DNA of 64,000 bases, from positions 406,070,248 through 406,134,247 of the forward strand of contig CM057347.1 in assembly GCA_030015575.1 (NCBI GenBank), given 5' to 3'. The notes under the pieces are model-generated. The model did not search any database. It had not been told where the DNA came from and saw nothing but the letters and a program-made list of their open reading frames with translations. This DNA comes from Agapanthus africanus (taxonomy: Eukaryota; Streptophyta; Magnoliopsida; Asparagales; Amaryllidaceae). The stretch's first letter is position 1. Every line of letters begins with the position of its first letter. Positions 10,668 through 22,129 of the stretch are shown here, piece after piece. Both the position numbers and the translations under genes were made by a program.

Positions 10668-13600
10668 ATGGCTTCTCTTCCATACTTCCCTTTCACCCGC
10701 TCGGAGGTTGCCTTTCCTCAATCACCGTCTGATGAAGAGGTGATGGCGATGATTAGAGCTCACAACCCTAATTGCACCAATTTGCTTTTATGGGGGACCT
10801 GGTACGGTCATATCATCCGTGGTCGCCGCAGCTTTCTTTGCGAGATACCAACGGAGCTTACCTACCCGTTTTTGCCGATGGAGCGTCCACGGACTGCCTT
10901 TGCTGTGGAGATGCTGAACTGGACCCCTACGGGATGACTCGAGCCGTCAACAACTGGGATTCCAAACCACCCTGTGCCAGCTATAGACATCTTAGGGCGT
11001 CGTATCTGCCAAGGTGAAGCCCAGCCCTGGAGACAGGTTCACAAAATAGGGCTTACTCCTCGACAGCCCACGGGTTACCTTCTCTGGGCTCGTTATATCC
11101 TGTCCGCCCATCGTGCGCGACTGCAAAGAGTCAGACTCTATCAGGCGGTATACGCGTCTCTCTTCCACTATCAGTCCCCCCATGTCTGGTGGGTTAAGGC
11201 CTTCTTAAATCAATGGAATCTTCCCACCAACACCTTCTTGCTAGGGGACCGCGAAGTTTCAATTTCTCTGGAAGAGTTTCGCGAAATCTCGGGGTTGCCG
11301 ATCAGGGGGCGCTCTATAAAGAACCGCTGCCTCCTGATGAGTATGTTTTCGAGACTAAGCCCGTTATGCTTGACGGCCTATCCACTGAAAATTTCGTCCC
11401 CCACAAGCACCCAAGTCTAATCAAGACTCTGGGCATTTTTGAGAAGCTATTCACAGAGTCAGAGGAGCAGGGCATCACTTTCAAAAGCTTTATCGCATGT
11501 TTCCTTCGCGGAGACGTTCTCTAAAAGACGGCTCCGAAGTTTGCGAGTATCAACGACCCTTTCGGGTTCGGTTTAGATAAGTTACCGGCTAAAGAAGAGG
11601 ATTTGCCACAGTTCTACATTCCATTCCTGTCGGCTGTACCTTTTGAGTCGATCGCAGCTCCTGGCATCGATGAAGAGACTTTATTCATGGGTTTTATCAG
11701 TGTCTAGCTCAGCCGGTTCGTCATTCCAACGCACCGTCGATTCATGAGAGCTTCAGTCATTTACCCTACTCATCGCATCGCCGGAGGGACGTGACTAGCC
11801 GTGGGTATTGCGGGGATAGCGCATCTGTATCATGGGCTAAGCGCTGCCGCCAATACCTCAACCACAGGCGTGAACGTAGTGAGCTTCTCTCTTCATTACA
11901 TTACGTCATGGATTGAGATGCACGTGCTAGGGGCATTTGCTGCGCATCAGAGACCCAGCTTTTATGATGCCTACACTTTTCCGCGGCTCATGAGGTTGGT
12001 AGACGCTTCGACTCCTAATCCGACTCAGTCCGGAGCCATTCGTGTGCTGCTCAATCCCTATGCCAATGCCGGCGGGATGGTTTTTAATGATCGAGTCCTC
12101 TCTGCTCCTTCAGGACCGATTCAACAGCTTTGTGACTTGTCGAAAGAGGGAGCACCCTCCCTGAAGCCTAAAGAAGCCATGCACTTATATTCAATCAGAC
12201 CGGGTTATCTGGTATTTCGTCAAAACGGTGCGGCCCTTTTTATGCGGTACAACCCACACCGCTTTGCTTGACAACTGGGATACGACCAGGGTGTCCCTTT
12301 TAAGGCGTTTACAGTGGAGCCCAGCCCGTCGTCGGAAGTTGTTCGCGATGCCGCTCATCACTTCATGCGGCTAAACACCGGCTCACGCTTCGTAATTCCT
12401 GAAGCAGACTACATTCCTCGATGTGTGGGGGCTTTCACGGGCTGGTACCTCCACCGAGTCAGTCCTATTATTTTTGAGGAGAGGAGGATGCTCCTTGGAT
12501 ATAGGGTTCCCGCTCCGATCCAGGCTACGGGAGTCCCGCCGGGACTGCGGGCAGTGGTTCGCCCTCCCCTGAGAGATGCTGGTGTTGTGCTTATTCCCGA
12601 GACGGCGGAAGTAGATCTAACTCCCACAGCTGGTATGCCGCCGCGCACTAGAGCTCAAGCAAGGGCCAATAAGGCGGCAGTAGCAGTATCATTAGCTGCG
12701 GTGTCAGCAATGGCCGTGTCGTCATCGGTAGCACCGCCGAGCGAGGATATTGAAGGCGAAATGGGTCAACGCCGTGCCAAGGCACCAAGGGTAAGGAAGC
12801 GATCGTCTTCTACTGTTAGTTTTGGGTCCAAGAGGCGAAAGAAGACGGCCACCAATCTGCTCGACTTTTTAGTGGAATTCGAGCCTATTCTTCAGGATGA
12901 GCTAGTAGCTATGCAAGAGCCGGATGGTGGTCCTCTTTTTCCTGGTTCATCTGCCGAGGAAGCCGCGCAATTGGATGAGGCTATAAGACGCTCTCAGGAT
13001 GAAGATGAGAATGTAAGGGTCCCGAAGAAGCCTTATCCTGCCGTCATCTTCTACGAAGATCCTCCATCAATAAGGCGAATATTTATAGGTCCTCTAGAGG
13101 CAGGAAGCGAGAGAGCCCTTAAGCAGCCCATCTCGGCTGACGCTGAAGACGCACTGTCATTATGGACTGGCGGCCACGAGTCTACCCTTGAACCCCGGCG
13201 AGCATACCTCCTCAGGAAGGAACGTCGGCTCGAAAAGGCCATATTAGAAGCTCCTTTGCACATTGGTACATTTATATTTCCCCTTTTTTGTTGTAATATT
13301 TTGCACTGCTTTATATATATACATCCTTATCCTCGTGAAAACTTTGCAGGGACTTCGGCAATGGCAGAGGATCTGAGTTCGAGTTGCGCCTTGACTATGG
13401 ACTCCGCAAATATCCCCAATAAGACACTAATAAGTGTGGAGGGGGTCGACACAACTATTGTTCCTGCCACGGAGCTCTCACCGGTGACTCCCGTTCCCCA
13501 GGTGCTTGCTCTTCCGGAAGAGGCATCTTCATTGGCTATGGATTCCATGGATCTTTTTGGGGACGGCTCGGAGACTGTGGGACAGGTGGTCGAGGTCACC

Positions 13601-13948
13601 GTCTTTTCATTGGAGCCTACGGCAATGGCCACTGCTCCCCAATCGGAAGTTATTATACCGGCCCATGTCCCCGATGAGATGCCTGGGGGCGTGGAGTAGG
13701 CCACCGAAGCGGCTATCCCTCCAGCCCAGAGTGGGAGGAGCATCGAATGTAGCCTTCTATATTTTATATTGATAATCTCTCCATTATCTGAACCTTTCTG
13801 TCTTTTTAGAATTGCGTGGGTTGGCGGCGTCTATCGCTAATCTGTCTCCCAGGAAATCTTTTCAACGTCTGCTAGAGATGGCCGCTCCGCAGGCAATATC
13901 CCCTCAACGCATCGTCCTATCTTCCGGGCAAGGTTAGTGTTGTTCGCC
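10668..13948 (+). pseudogene. aORF1: plant mobile domain (PMD) protein, 5' part, decayed
   Basis: Plus-strand gene antisense to the Tat element. The frame starts MASLPYFPFTRSEV. It gives a PMD-type core: the region around NTFLLGDREVSISLEEF and ISGLPIRG matches the GE.TITLEDVA.LLGLP pattern of the PMD (aminotransferase-like) family. FA*QLGYDQGVPFKAF and YLVFRQN follow later. After the domain come an acidic/Ser-rich stretch and a basic segment (RKRSSSTVSFGSKRRKKT, about 12800-12845) resembling a nuclear localisation signal. In-frame stops occur at 10935, 11522, 11705, 11792, 12269 and 13697, with a frameshift in a G run near 11300-11315. An 84-bp intron (13266-13349) and a further acceptor before 13811 are predicted. 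The domain's molecular function is unknown; it occurs in transposons and in host genes. Confidence 0.8.
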
Positions 13949-13953
13949 TTCTT
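13949..13953 (+). repeat. Target site duplication of copia B, left (TTCTT)
   Basis: TTCTT directly before the LTR start TGTTAG at 13954, repeated at 24345-24349 directly after the LTR end CCCTACA. Five bases is the usual copia duplication length. Confidence 0.9.
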
Positions 13954-16170
13954 TGTTAGTTATATGTATGCCCTAGAGGCCATTACTGTACATAGGATGT
14001 ATATTGTAGTGGATGCTGGGACATATATAGGGAGGACTTTCTTGCTCGACATGATAGTATGCTATCTGGTTGAACTTTACCTTAACGTGTATGCTGATTG
14101 TCTCTCTGTTACATGTTGGTAAAGCCCTTAGGATCAGTACTTGACTACCTGGACTATGATGCGGATCATACTAGTGGGGACATGGTAGTCCATAAGTACA
14201 TCCTTCAAAGTCCCTAGTCGTGGGTGTATCGAGACGGGGCATCGATATACCAGAGTAGACTAGCGTATACCTTCTCGACCCATACAGATGGGCGATGGAT
14301 GATCCCATATCCATTGGTGTTTGACATCAGAGATGATATACGGGTGCTAAGTAGAGACTGGGTACACTGGACGGACTCGCCGAGAACTCCCAGATGGTAT
14401 TATACCTCACGTCAGATGGCAGTTCTCTGGTGACACTGGTACAGAGTAGTCTGTTGACCCGAGATCGTCATAGAGTCTCGTGTGGTTCCCACTGTGCTTT
14501 GATTTCCATCTTACCACGTCCAAGAGGGCATGCAAAATGGTGGTTTTTGGGTACAGTCCCGAGTCACATGGAGGCAATGAGCGATAGAAGGGGATTCGTC
14601 TCTCCCGGTATAGGGAGTTGATGTTGCGCTGTGTTCGATTGGCTATAACAGGAAATCCCTGGCCAGGGTTGCTGAGATTTACTGGTAAGTGTTACCAGTA
14701 GTTTCTCGAATTGTTATAGACCTCATATCGACACGACTTATTGAGCTATTGGGGTCTGACGTTTACCACCCCTAGGCGAGATATGCGACAGATCAGACGA
14801 TCAGACCGGACTGTACGGTAGTGTTACTGGTCGGATTCACTGGAGTGTGAGCGGGCTTGCTCGTCGATCTTCAGATCGCTCAATACCCGGGTGGCCGTTA
14901 CGTTTAGCAGACCGCTTGCGGCTTGTGGATGTTTGATATGATCATCATCCGCTGCTGGCGTATTGACGAGTATTTAGAGTCCTACACAGAGGTTTCCTGA
15001 CTCAAGCGAAACGAAATAGGAGCGCATATGAGATATGTGCGGGACCGAGAATAATGCGTGTATGTGATACCGTATTTCATTCTCGCGATGAATGTATCGA
15101 ATGGTTGTATGCGATATAACCTAGTTATCGATTCAAGCGTTGATCCGATAAGCCGATACATTGTATACTAGTCGGTTGTGTGCGACATGACCGGATCATT
15201 GAATCAAGTGTTGATTTAATGATTTAATGCATAATTATATATTTGATATATTACTTTGCACTAACTAGTATTGGTTCACTTTAAACGGATTTTCTCACTT
15301 GGTTTGTGCACAAGGTATATGTGATATACTTTAGTACACATCTATGTATCATGTTTGATGATGCTTGCTATTGAGGTTAAGTGTGAAGAATTAAACAATG
15401 GTTAAGAGATGATTAGGGTTTGCTTTATCATTTTATTTATTCATTTATTTATTTAAATGAAAATGATTATGAGTTATGATAAGAATGGAGGCCATTTTTG
15501 TTTCTTATTGGATGCTTCATGAACATTTGACTTTATGCCACCATTCTTGTCATTTTCCTTAACCCTAACCCACTCTAATCACCATGGTTAATTCTCTACA
15601 CCTAACCCTAGTTAGTTATGATAAGTATTGGATTTTCTTTTTGATTAAAAGAATACTTATCATAATTCTATGCTCATCTTCTTCTTCTTCTTCAAGTGAG
15701 CAACCTTGATGCCATTCATGGCAACTTGTGTTCTAGTGAGCAAAATCCAAATCTAAAGTTAACCCACCTCCTATTTCTTCATCCTCTACCTCTTGCTAAG
15801 TAGTAGAGTGTGTTTCCTTCACAAGATTTTAGGGTTTGGTGAAGGTGGAGCTTGATCTATCGATGCCTCGACGTAGATCATCTTCGGCATGGACATCGAC
15901 GACCTAGCTTGCCCATTCTCCGACGAAGCCGACTCTAGAGCCCGGATTAGATTTGGACAGCGGAGACGACCTCGTTGCAGAGCCGTGGAGGTGGAGGACC
16001 GGATCTACAAAGGTTGTATTTCCGTATTCCCTTAGTTAATTGTTAACTAGTTCTATATTCGCCTAGACATCTAGCCAACGATCCGTACATTAGGGTTTGT
16101 AGGCACCGTAAAATTTGAAATTGCCATGGTTGATGGCTTGGGAGACCTCACTAGTGTGCCTAGGAACACA
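13954..16170 (+). repeat. Copia B 5' LTR (2217 bp)
   Basis: TGTTAGTTATATG...CTAGGAACACA. Compared with the 3' LTR end (CTAGGAACCCTACA) it lacks CCT near its terminus. Inverted repeats with GNG centres lie at 15022-15040, about 15052-15075, 15100-15122 and 15173-15193, plus TATAT-GTG-ATATA near 15317. An exon-like plus-strand segment (TTCGACGTAGATC onwards, 15866-16015) ends in GACCGGATCTACAAAGGT, also present in copia A at 6922. Confidence 0.95.
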
Positions 16171-16176
16171 AAACAG

Positions 16177-16188
16177 TGGTATCAGAGC
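16177..16188 (+). promoter_or_regulatory. Primer binding site, initiator Met tRNA type
   Basis: TGGTATCAGAGC six bases after the 5' LTR. This is the standard sequence complementary to the 3' end of plant initiator methionine tRNA used by most copia elements to prime minus-strand DNA. Confidence 0.95.
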
Positions 16189-16374
16189 CTAGCTAGAGCC
16201 TTAGGTGAAGTCCAGACGGAAATTGAAGTCCGAACGAACCCGAAACCCCGAACCAATATTGCTCTCTGTACAATTTTTAAAAACAGGGATTTTTCAGTAT
16301 TAAAAATGTTCAGAAATATCAGCAGTCAATCCTAAGAACAACTGTGAAATACGAGTACTTGTTTCAAACAGTGC

Positions 16375-16421
16375 GCCGCGCTTCCGCCGCACGATCATGG
16401 CTCGTGCGGCGGAAGCGCGGC
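16375..16421 (+). ncRNA. GC-rich 20-bp perfect hairpin in the copia B leader
   Basis: Left arm 16375-16394 (GCCGCGCTTCCGCCGCACGA) and right arm 16402-16421 are perfectly complementary around a 7-base loop, TCATGGC. It starts about 190 bases after the primer site, in otherwise AT-rich surroundings. Position suggests a packaging, dimerisation or translation-control element of the genomic RNA. A remnant of a younger inverted insertion is possible, but no target duplication is obvious. Confidence 0.7.
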
Positions 16422-19400
16422 AGCTTTGTCGTTTTGTGTGTATCTTTCAGCACAGTAATTCTTAGTTTTGTATACTGGAGTTTCTGGGTATTTTTAATAT
16501 TTTTTCAAGAGTTGAATTTTTCTGAGTTGATTTGGGGATTCGGTGTTTCGATCGGGGTATCAAATTTTGTCTGTGTGGCTTTCCGGATAAATTTTAGAAT
16601 ATGTTAAAAAGTTCGACCGGATATAAATACCCAACTTTTCCCCTGTCGGGAAATTTCCAAGTGTTGGATTTTTCCGTAGTTTAACGACGTTCTAAGTAGT
16701 GCAAGTAACGCAATGGTCCCTCTAGAAGACACAAACCTTAACTCGATTATGTGACCGTCTTGAACTACCCTTTGAACCTTCGGGTTTGGGGCAGTACGGC
16801 GTGCCACATGTGAGGCGTTGGCTTGACCCTTCTACGGCTGGACCGTTGGTACTGAGGTACGAACGGAATGTTGTTAGACTTATTTCATGTGTTGATCGGT
16901 TTCGGGAAAACTTGGGTGTTCGATTGTTCGATCGAAAAGTTTGATATTTTCTGTTTATCTAGAATGGGATACAATAATTGGAATTCACAAGTAGTTATGA
17001 GATAACTGAATGAATGTTATAAACATAGCAATTTAGTCTCACTTGATCGGTTGCCACGGAATTTTGATGTGATCAAAAGTCCGTCGCAATCATGTAGCGT
17101 ACGCGGATACTCGCCGGGTAAACTTAATAGACAGCTACACTCCATAGCCCCGACCAAGTGACTGTAGGAGAACCCCGTCGCCGAAAGCATCCGTCCGGGT
17201 GCTCGCGGTGGCGGTGTTCCGCCTTGGTGCACTTCGTCGACGGTATCGGGGGTGCGGCCGTCTACTGAAGTTTGCGACGAGCATTCGATCAGGATGTCGG
17301 GAATCTTGTTGAATTGCCCGACTTGATATTGAAAAGAGTTTTCGATTATGAGACTGAAATGCGGCGTTTATAATTGTTAGGCATGCGATGTCTAAGTAAT
17401 TCATTTGGTCAGGCATGTGATGTCTGAGGAGGTTGCGGATTCCAACTGTTATAGTTTTACACTTTCTTTTCTGTGACCGTAAGTGTAATATGTGATATCG
17501 CCGGTTTCGTTGCTATATGTCAACGACAATTGGGATGGACATATTTACTTACGTTGATGACATGTGATGTTATGTGTTGCTGGATATGTTATATTGGATC
17601 GTCGTCTTTGAATAGCCGGGGGTTTTTATGTGAGATGAGTGTTTTTCATTTTCATTCATGTAAAAACTTGTATGTAATATTCTTTTATTGGGGCGCTTCC
17701 AGGCTGCGGAAGTTGTCACCGTTTGTATATTATTTACTTTTCCGCACTAGGATAGACCCAAGGAGGAGGGCACAAGTAACCGGGTTCTGGAGTCCAGTGG
17801 GAGACCAACTCGAGGAGTCGAGTCCGGGTCTCCTAACTCCAGAATTGGTAGGGTTGCTTGCCGCTCTCGTAGGGGTCTAGGGGTGTGGGTTTGGCTATTC
17901 ATCACGACCGTGGAATCCGTGTTTTATACTGGCTCGTATTGAAAACACAGACGTCCTAGTATATCCAATATTTCATATGTTTCTTCTGCTGCGATATCTG
18001 TGATGTGATCATGTGATGTTCTTTGATAGATACAGTATATAGTATATATGATATATTATATAGGCGTTACTTATGTTTTACACCCACGCTAGCCCTGCCC
18101 CGCTCTGCCGTTAGTTACCTAACCTAACGGTGCATGAGGGGACATCGAGGCGAATGCGGATGGCATAAGTGTACGTCGTATTTATCTGTGATGATTAGGT
18201 AATTAAATGATGGGACTTCATTAATGTGATTAATGAAATAAAAGAAACCTAAGATGTTGTAGAATCGAATTTCAAAATAAAACAGGTAGCTACAGTTCTT
18301 GCTTTGCACAGCGGTATATGCGATATATCCTGCACCTTATTCGATGAGGAAAGGACCGAGATCCCTTCACCGGGAGTGACTCCTTTAGCAATAACTGGCA
18401 GATGCTACACCCTCGGTTTATCTTTTGATTGCTTTTAAGTGTTTTTGCTTTGCACAGCGATATATATGATATATCCCGCACCTCATTCGACGAGGAAAGC
18501 ACCGACGATCCCTTCACCAGGAGTGACTCCTTTAGCAAAACTAGAAAAGCCTCAAAAGCACTCCATTTCAAAATTCATTCGATCCTACAACGATATCAAG
18601 TTCATTAAGCAATAGGTTTTCAGAAAAACCTGTCGTAGCCTTCCGTCATTTCAGATAAGTTGTATATAGTATTCGTGCTGCATTTGTTGGCTTTCGTCAA
18701 GGTGCAGTGTGCGGTAGCTATATGCTGCTTATCTGCTAGCATACGATGCGATTGGATTAGGGTAGTCGTGCGGCTTTGTTGGCTTTCGTCAAGGGTCGTG
18801 CGGGTGGGTTTAATTCGATCAAGAAATGTACGGGTTGAACTTGACTAGCGGGCTATGGTTTGTTGGCTTTCGTCAAGATCATAGCACGTTAGGGGCAAAA
18901 CATTATCGGGAATTTCAAGTGTTGAGATTTGCAATGAGATTGCATACCTTCTATGAGATAGTTGGATCCCGATACCCGCTGCGAGTAAGAGTTACTCCTG
19001 GGAGAGTTTTATGCATTACAATTAGCCGATCAAGTAGGTGTCTAGAAAGGTGTCAATGGGGTTACGCCTCTGGGAAAACGAGGTTTACATTAATTAGGTT
19101 CGTGCGAAAGCACGGGGGACCTCCCTCAAAGTACCGACACTGGCCTGGCTGAAAGATTGGCGAACTTGTAGTGTGTAATTAATCCCGGCTAGTCTTTCCT
19201 TTTAGGGTTTGAAGGAAGATTTGATAAAAAGCAGTGGGAGCCATCCTGATTAGATAAAATAATAACCAATCTATTCTTGACAGAGCGCACGCTGAGTGTT
19301 TTCTTCTCTCTCTCTCCAGGTAGCGACCATATCACGCCTTAATCAAGATAAAAATACGGAATATTGACCGAACCCGCTTGTTATACTGAGCTGGGGAACG

Positions 19401-19480
19401 TTGGTCCCGCTCCAACTTATAAGTGTTATAAGACAGAGCAGGAAATTGGGGAATACCAGATTTCCCGTGCCGCCCAAACG
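16422..19480 (+). other. Copia B leader and former gag region, no intact gene
   Basis: From 17122 this matches copia A base 1 onward; 16422-17121 has no counterpart in the window. I recognise no Gag. The open frames at 17473-17880 and 18826-19152 are not kept in copia A. GNG-type inverted repeats lie at 17377-17395, 17409-17427, 17557-17573, 18217-18237 and 18459-18475. Three copies of TTGTTGGCTTTCGTCAAG occur near 18685, 18776 and 18860. A pyrimidine stretch (TTCTTCTCTCTCTCTCCAGG) at 19301-19320 resembles a splice acceptor and recurs in copia A near 2083-2102. Confidence 0.6.
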
Positions 19481-19489
19481 AAGAGAGTG

Positions 19490-22090
19490 CATGCTGATGC
19501 ATCATCTTCGGGTGTGTTCATTATACAGAACTGTTTCTCAGTATCCTCCGCGTCCTGGGTATGTGATACCAGATCAGGATCCCAGATATGTAATCTGTTA
19601 CATAGGGCTACAGATAGGTAGAGAACTGAGAACGGGTGATAAGTTTCATGAGGCAGAAAACGGGGCAAGTATTGCAGCCAAGTCTGTCGGTCACTGTCAC
19701 CCTGTATTACCAATACATTGATTCTGAACGAATGTTGTTAGATACCGAACCTGATATACAAAATCATATCAGTCTCTTTATTGGTAAAGAAATGATAAAA
19801 ATTTGTATTGTTGGATAATGTTTTGAACATTTCCTATATCAAAAGTTGATCGGTTCAGGCACGTTATCTAAAAGCATTAATGTTCTAAATCAAACTACAG
19901 TTCTTAGTATACGGATCACACACAAGAGGAAGAGTTCAGAAATGAACGAATTCTTCTTGAGGTATTGTAGACTAGGTCAAATCAATGTGACCCGACTAGC
20001 TAGAGTTACATAAAGATGCATATTTAAATTAGTTTGAATTTACATCTTGTGAAACTCGCAAGTCATGTCACAAAGATAAGATGACCACAGCTCTGTTTAT
20101 TGGAAACAGAGAAAGAGTTAGTGAACTCTTGGGATGATACATGTTGATGTATGTAAGGTCCCCTGTCTACACATGCCAGGACTGGTTCTTTATACTTCAT
20201 TACGTTCTCTGATAATCTCTTTAGATTCAGACATATGTTTTTGTTGAAACACAAGTCCGAACCTTTTGAGATATTCACAGAATATAAGTTAGAAGTAGAG
20301 AACCAGATAAGGGTATAAGTATTAAGTCCTATGATGAGATCAAGGAGGAGAATACTTGAGCACGGAAATTCCTGAACTTTTCTAAAGGAGAATGAGATTC
20401 TCTCTCGGCATTACTCCTCCGTGTACACCATAGCACGATGGTATATCGGGGCGGAGCAATCACACCCTATATGATATAGTGTGCTCTATGATGAGTATTA
20501 CTGAGTCACCTATTTCCTTTAGGGAGTTATGCACTTGAGAAGCTGCATACCTATTGAATAGGGTTCGAATCAAATTAGTTGCCTACCATTTCATATGTGA
20601 TATGGAAAGGGAAGAGCCCATATCTTAAGTTGGTTAAGATTTGGGGTTGTCCGGCCTATGTCTAAAAGCATAATCCGAACAAGCTCGAGGCAAGGTCTGT
20701 TATGTACAACTGGAAATGTTCCAGCTATACAAACTGCAGCTGATGATTTGAAAGAACCAAAGGATTCAATAGTTACCAACGAACCTCAGCCTCTCCGCCG
20801 ATCTAGTAGGGTTCCTCACCCACCTGAGAGATACTTCTGTTTCTCTATGACAGTGGGAGCGAGGATTGCATCATGAGATGATGACCCAACTAGCTTCGAG
20901 CTGGCCATCAGGAGTAAGACTCTGTGAGAATGGCTGGATGCTTATCGATCTAAGATGGAATCTTTATACACCAACGAAGTATGGACTTTGGTTGCTATAT
21001 CTGAAGGGTTAAATCCCCATCAGGAGCAGGTATATCTTGAGAAGATTACTTGGTGTACATGGAAAGGTTGAGACTTTCAAAGCTAGACTTGTTAAAGGTT
21101 TTCGTCATCGACCAGGCGTGGATAATGATGAAACCTTTTCCAGTAGCTATGCTTAAGTCCATCCAGATCCTACTTGTCACGGCTACATACCATGACTGCG
21201 ATATCTGGTGGTTGGGTGTCTTGACTGCTTTTCTAAATGATGATTTAGAAGAGAGCGTCTATAAGTACACAGCCAGAGGGCCTCGTAGACAGTGGGAGCA
21301 GCGGAAACGTGAGCAAGATGTTTTATATGATAAAGCAGGCATCACGGAGTTGGAACATCTGTTTTGATGGATTAGTCAAAGAGTTTGACATCATCAAAAT
21401 GGTAGATGAACCTTGTATAAACAAAAAGGTAGAAGGGAGTATAGTGACGATCCTCGTAACGTACGTGGATGACATACTCTTGATAGGGAAGGAGTTTCTT
21501 ATGCTATGCTCGGTCAATCTCCGCTTATCACTTAAATTCTCCATATAGGATCAAAGTGATACCTACTAAATCCTGGATTTTGGATCTATGAGATAGATTT
21601 AATTGGATGTTAGGATTCTCACTAGCTGTAGTGAGATGGTATCAATCGATCTTGGGGAGAATCACTGGAAGTGTTCCAGGGTGATAAAGACGACTGAATG
21701 TCAGTCACAGGCATTGTCTTTACCCTCAGTAAAGGGACGGTATGTTGGAAGAGTTCCAAGCAAGATACCGTGACATACTAGACGATAAAGGCTGGATACA
21801 TCGCTACTTAAGATGCTACCAAAGAGGCCGTTTGGGTGGATAAAGGTTCATGAGATGAACTATGTTCCTACCATTGTGAGACAATGGAGTTGTGGCTTAT
21901 GCCAAGGAACGCCGGTCCCATCAATGATCCAGACATATTCTAAGGCAGTATCACTTGATCATGGAGATGGTTGATCTCCAGGGTGATCGAGGTTTGGAGA
22001 GTAGACTCAGAGGACAACACAGCGGATCCACTCACAAAGGCCTGTTCCTAGAGAGAGACTTTTATGGGATGGTTGAGTATGAGATACTTC
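19490..22090 (+). pseudogene. Copia B pol remnant (PR, INT, RT, RNase H)
   Basis: Same fragment series as copia A. The protease-like WVCDTRSGSQICN (about 19557-19595) has DTR in place of DTG, so the catalytic glycine is lost. Next come CRLGQINVTRLA near 19968, integrase pieces near 20120-20560, and the linker LRRSSRVPHPPERYF near 20795. RT pieces include KSIQILLVTATYHDCDIW near 21155 and YVDDILLIG near 21465-21490. RNase H-like TKEAVW-type and STHKGLF pieces lie at 21815-22075. Frames are broken throughout. Shared breaks with copia A include the rearranged segment after the CATCAGGAGCA motif (21018 here, 3792 in A). Confidence 0.85.
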
Positions 22091-22118
22091 AAACCACTGC
22101 TACAGATGGCCCTAGTGC

Positions 22119-22129
22119 AAATGGGAGAT
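22119..22129 (+). promoter_or_regulatory. Copia B polypurine tract
   Basis: AAATGGGAGAT directly before the 3' LTR start at 22130; the expected plus-strand primer position. Confidence 0.8.

Noticed and set aside
16375..16421. microRNA precursor
   Set aside because: The stem is short (20 bp) and perfect, in a retrotransposon leader; a precursor would need a longer imperfect stem and small-RNA support.
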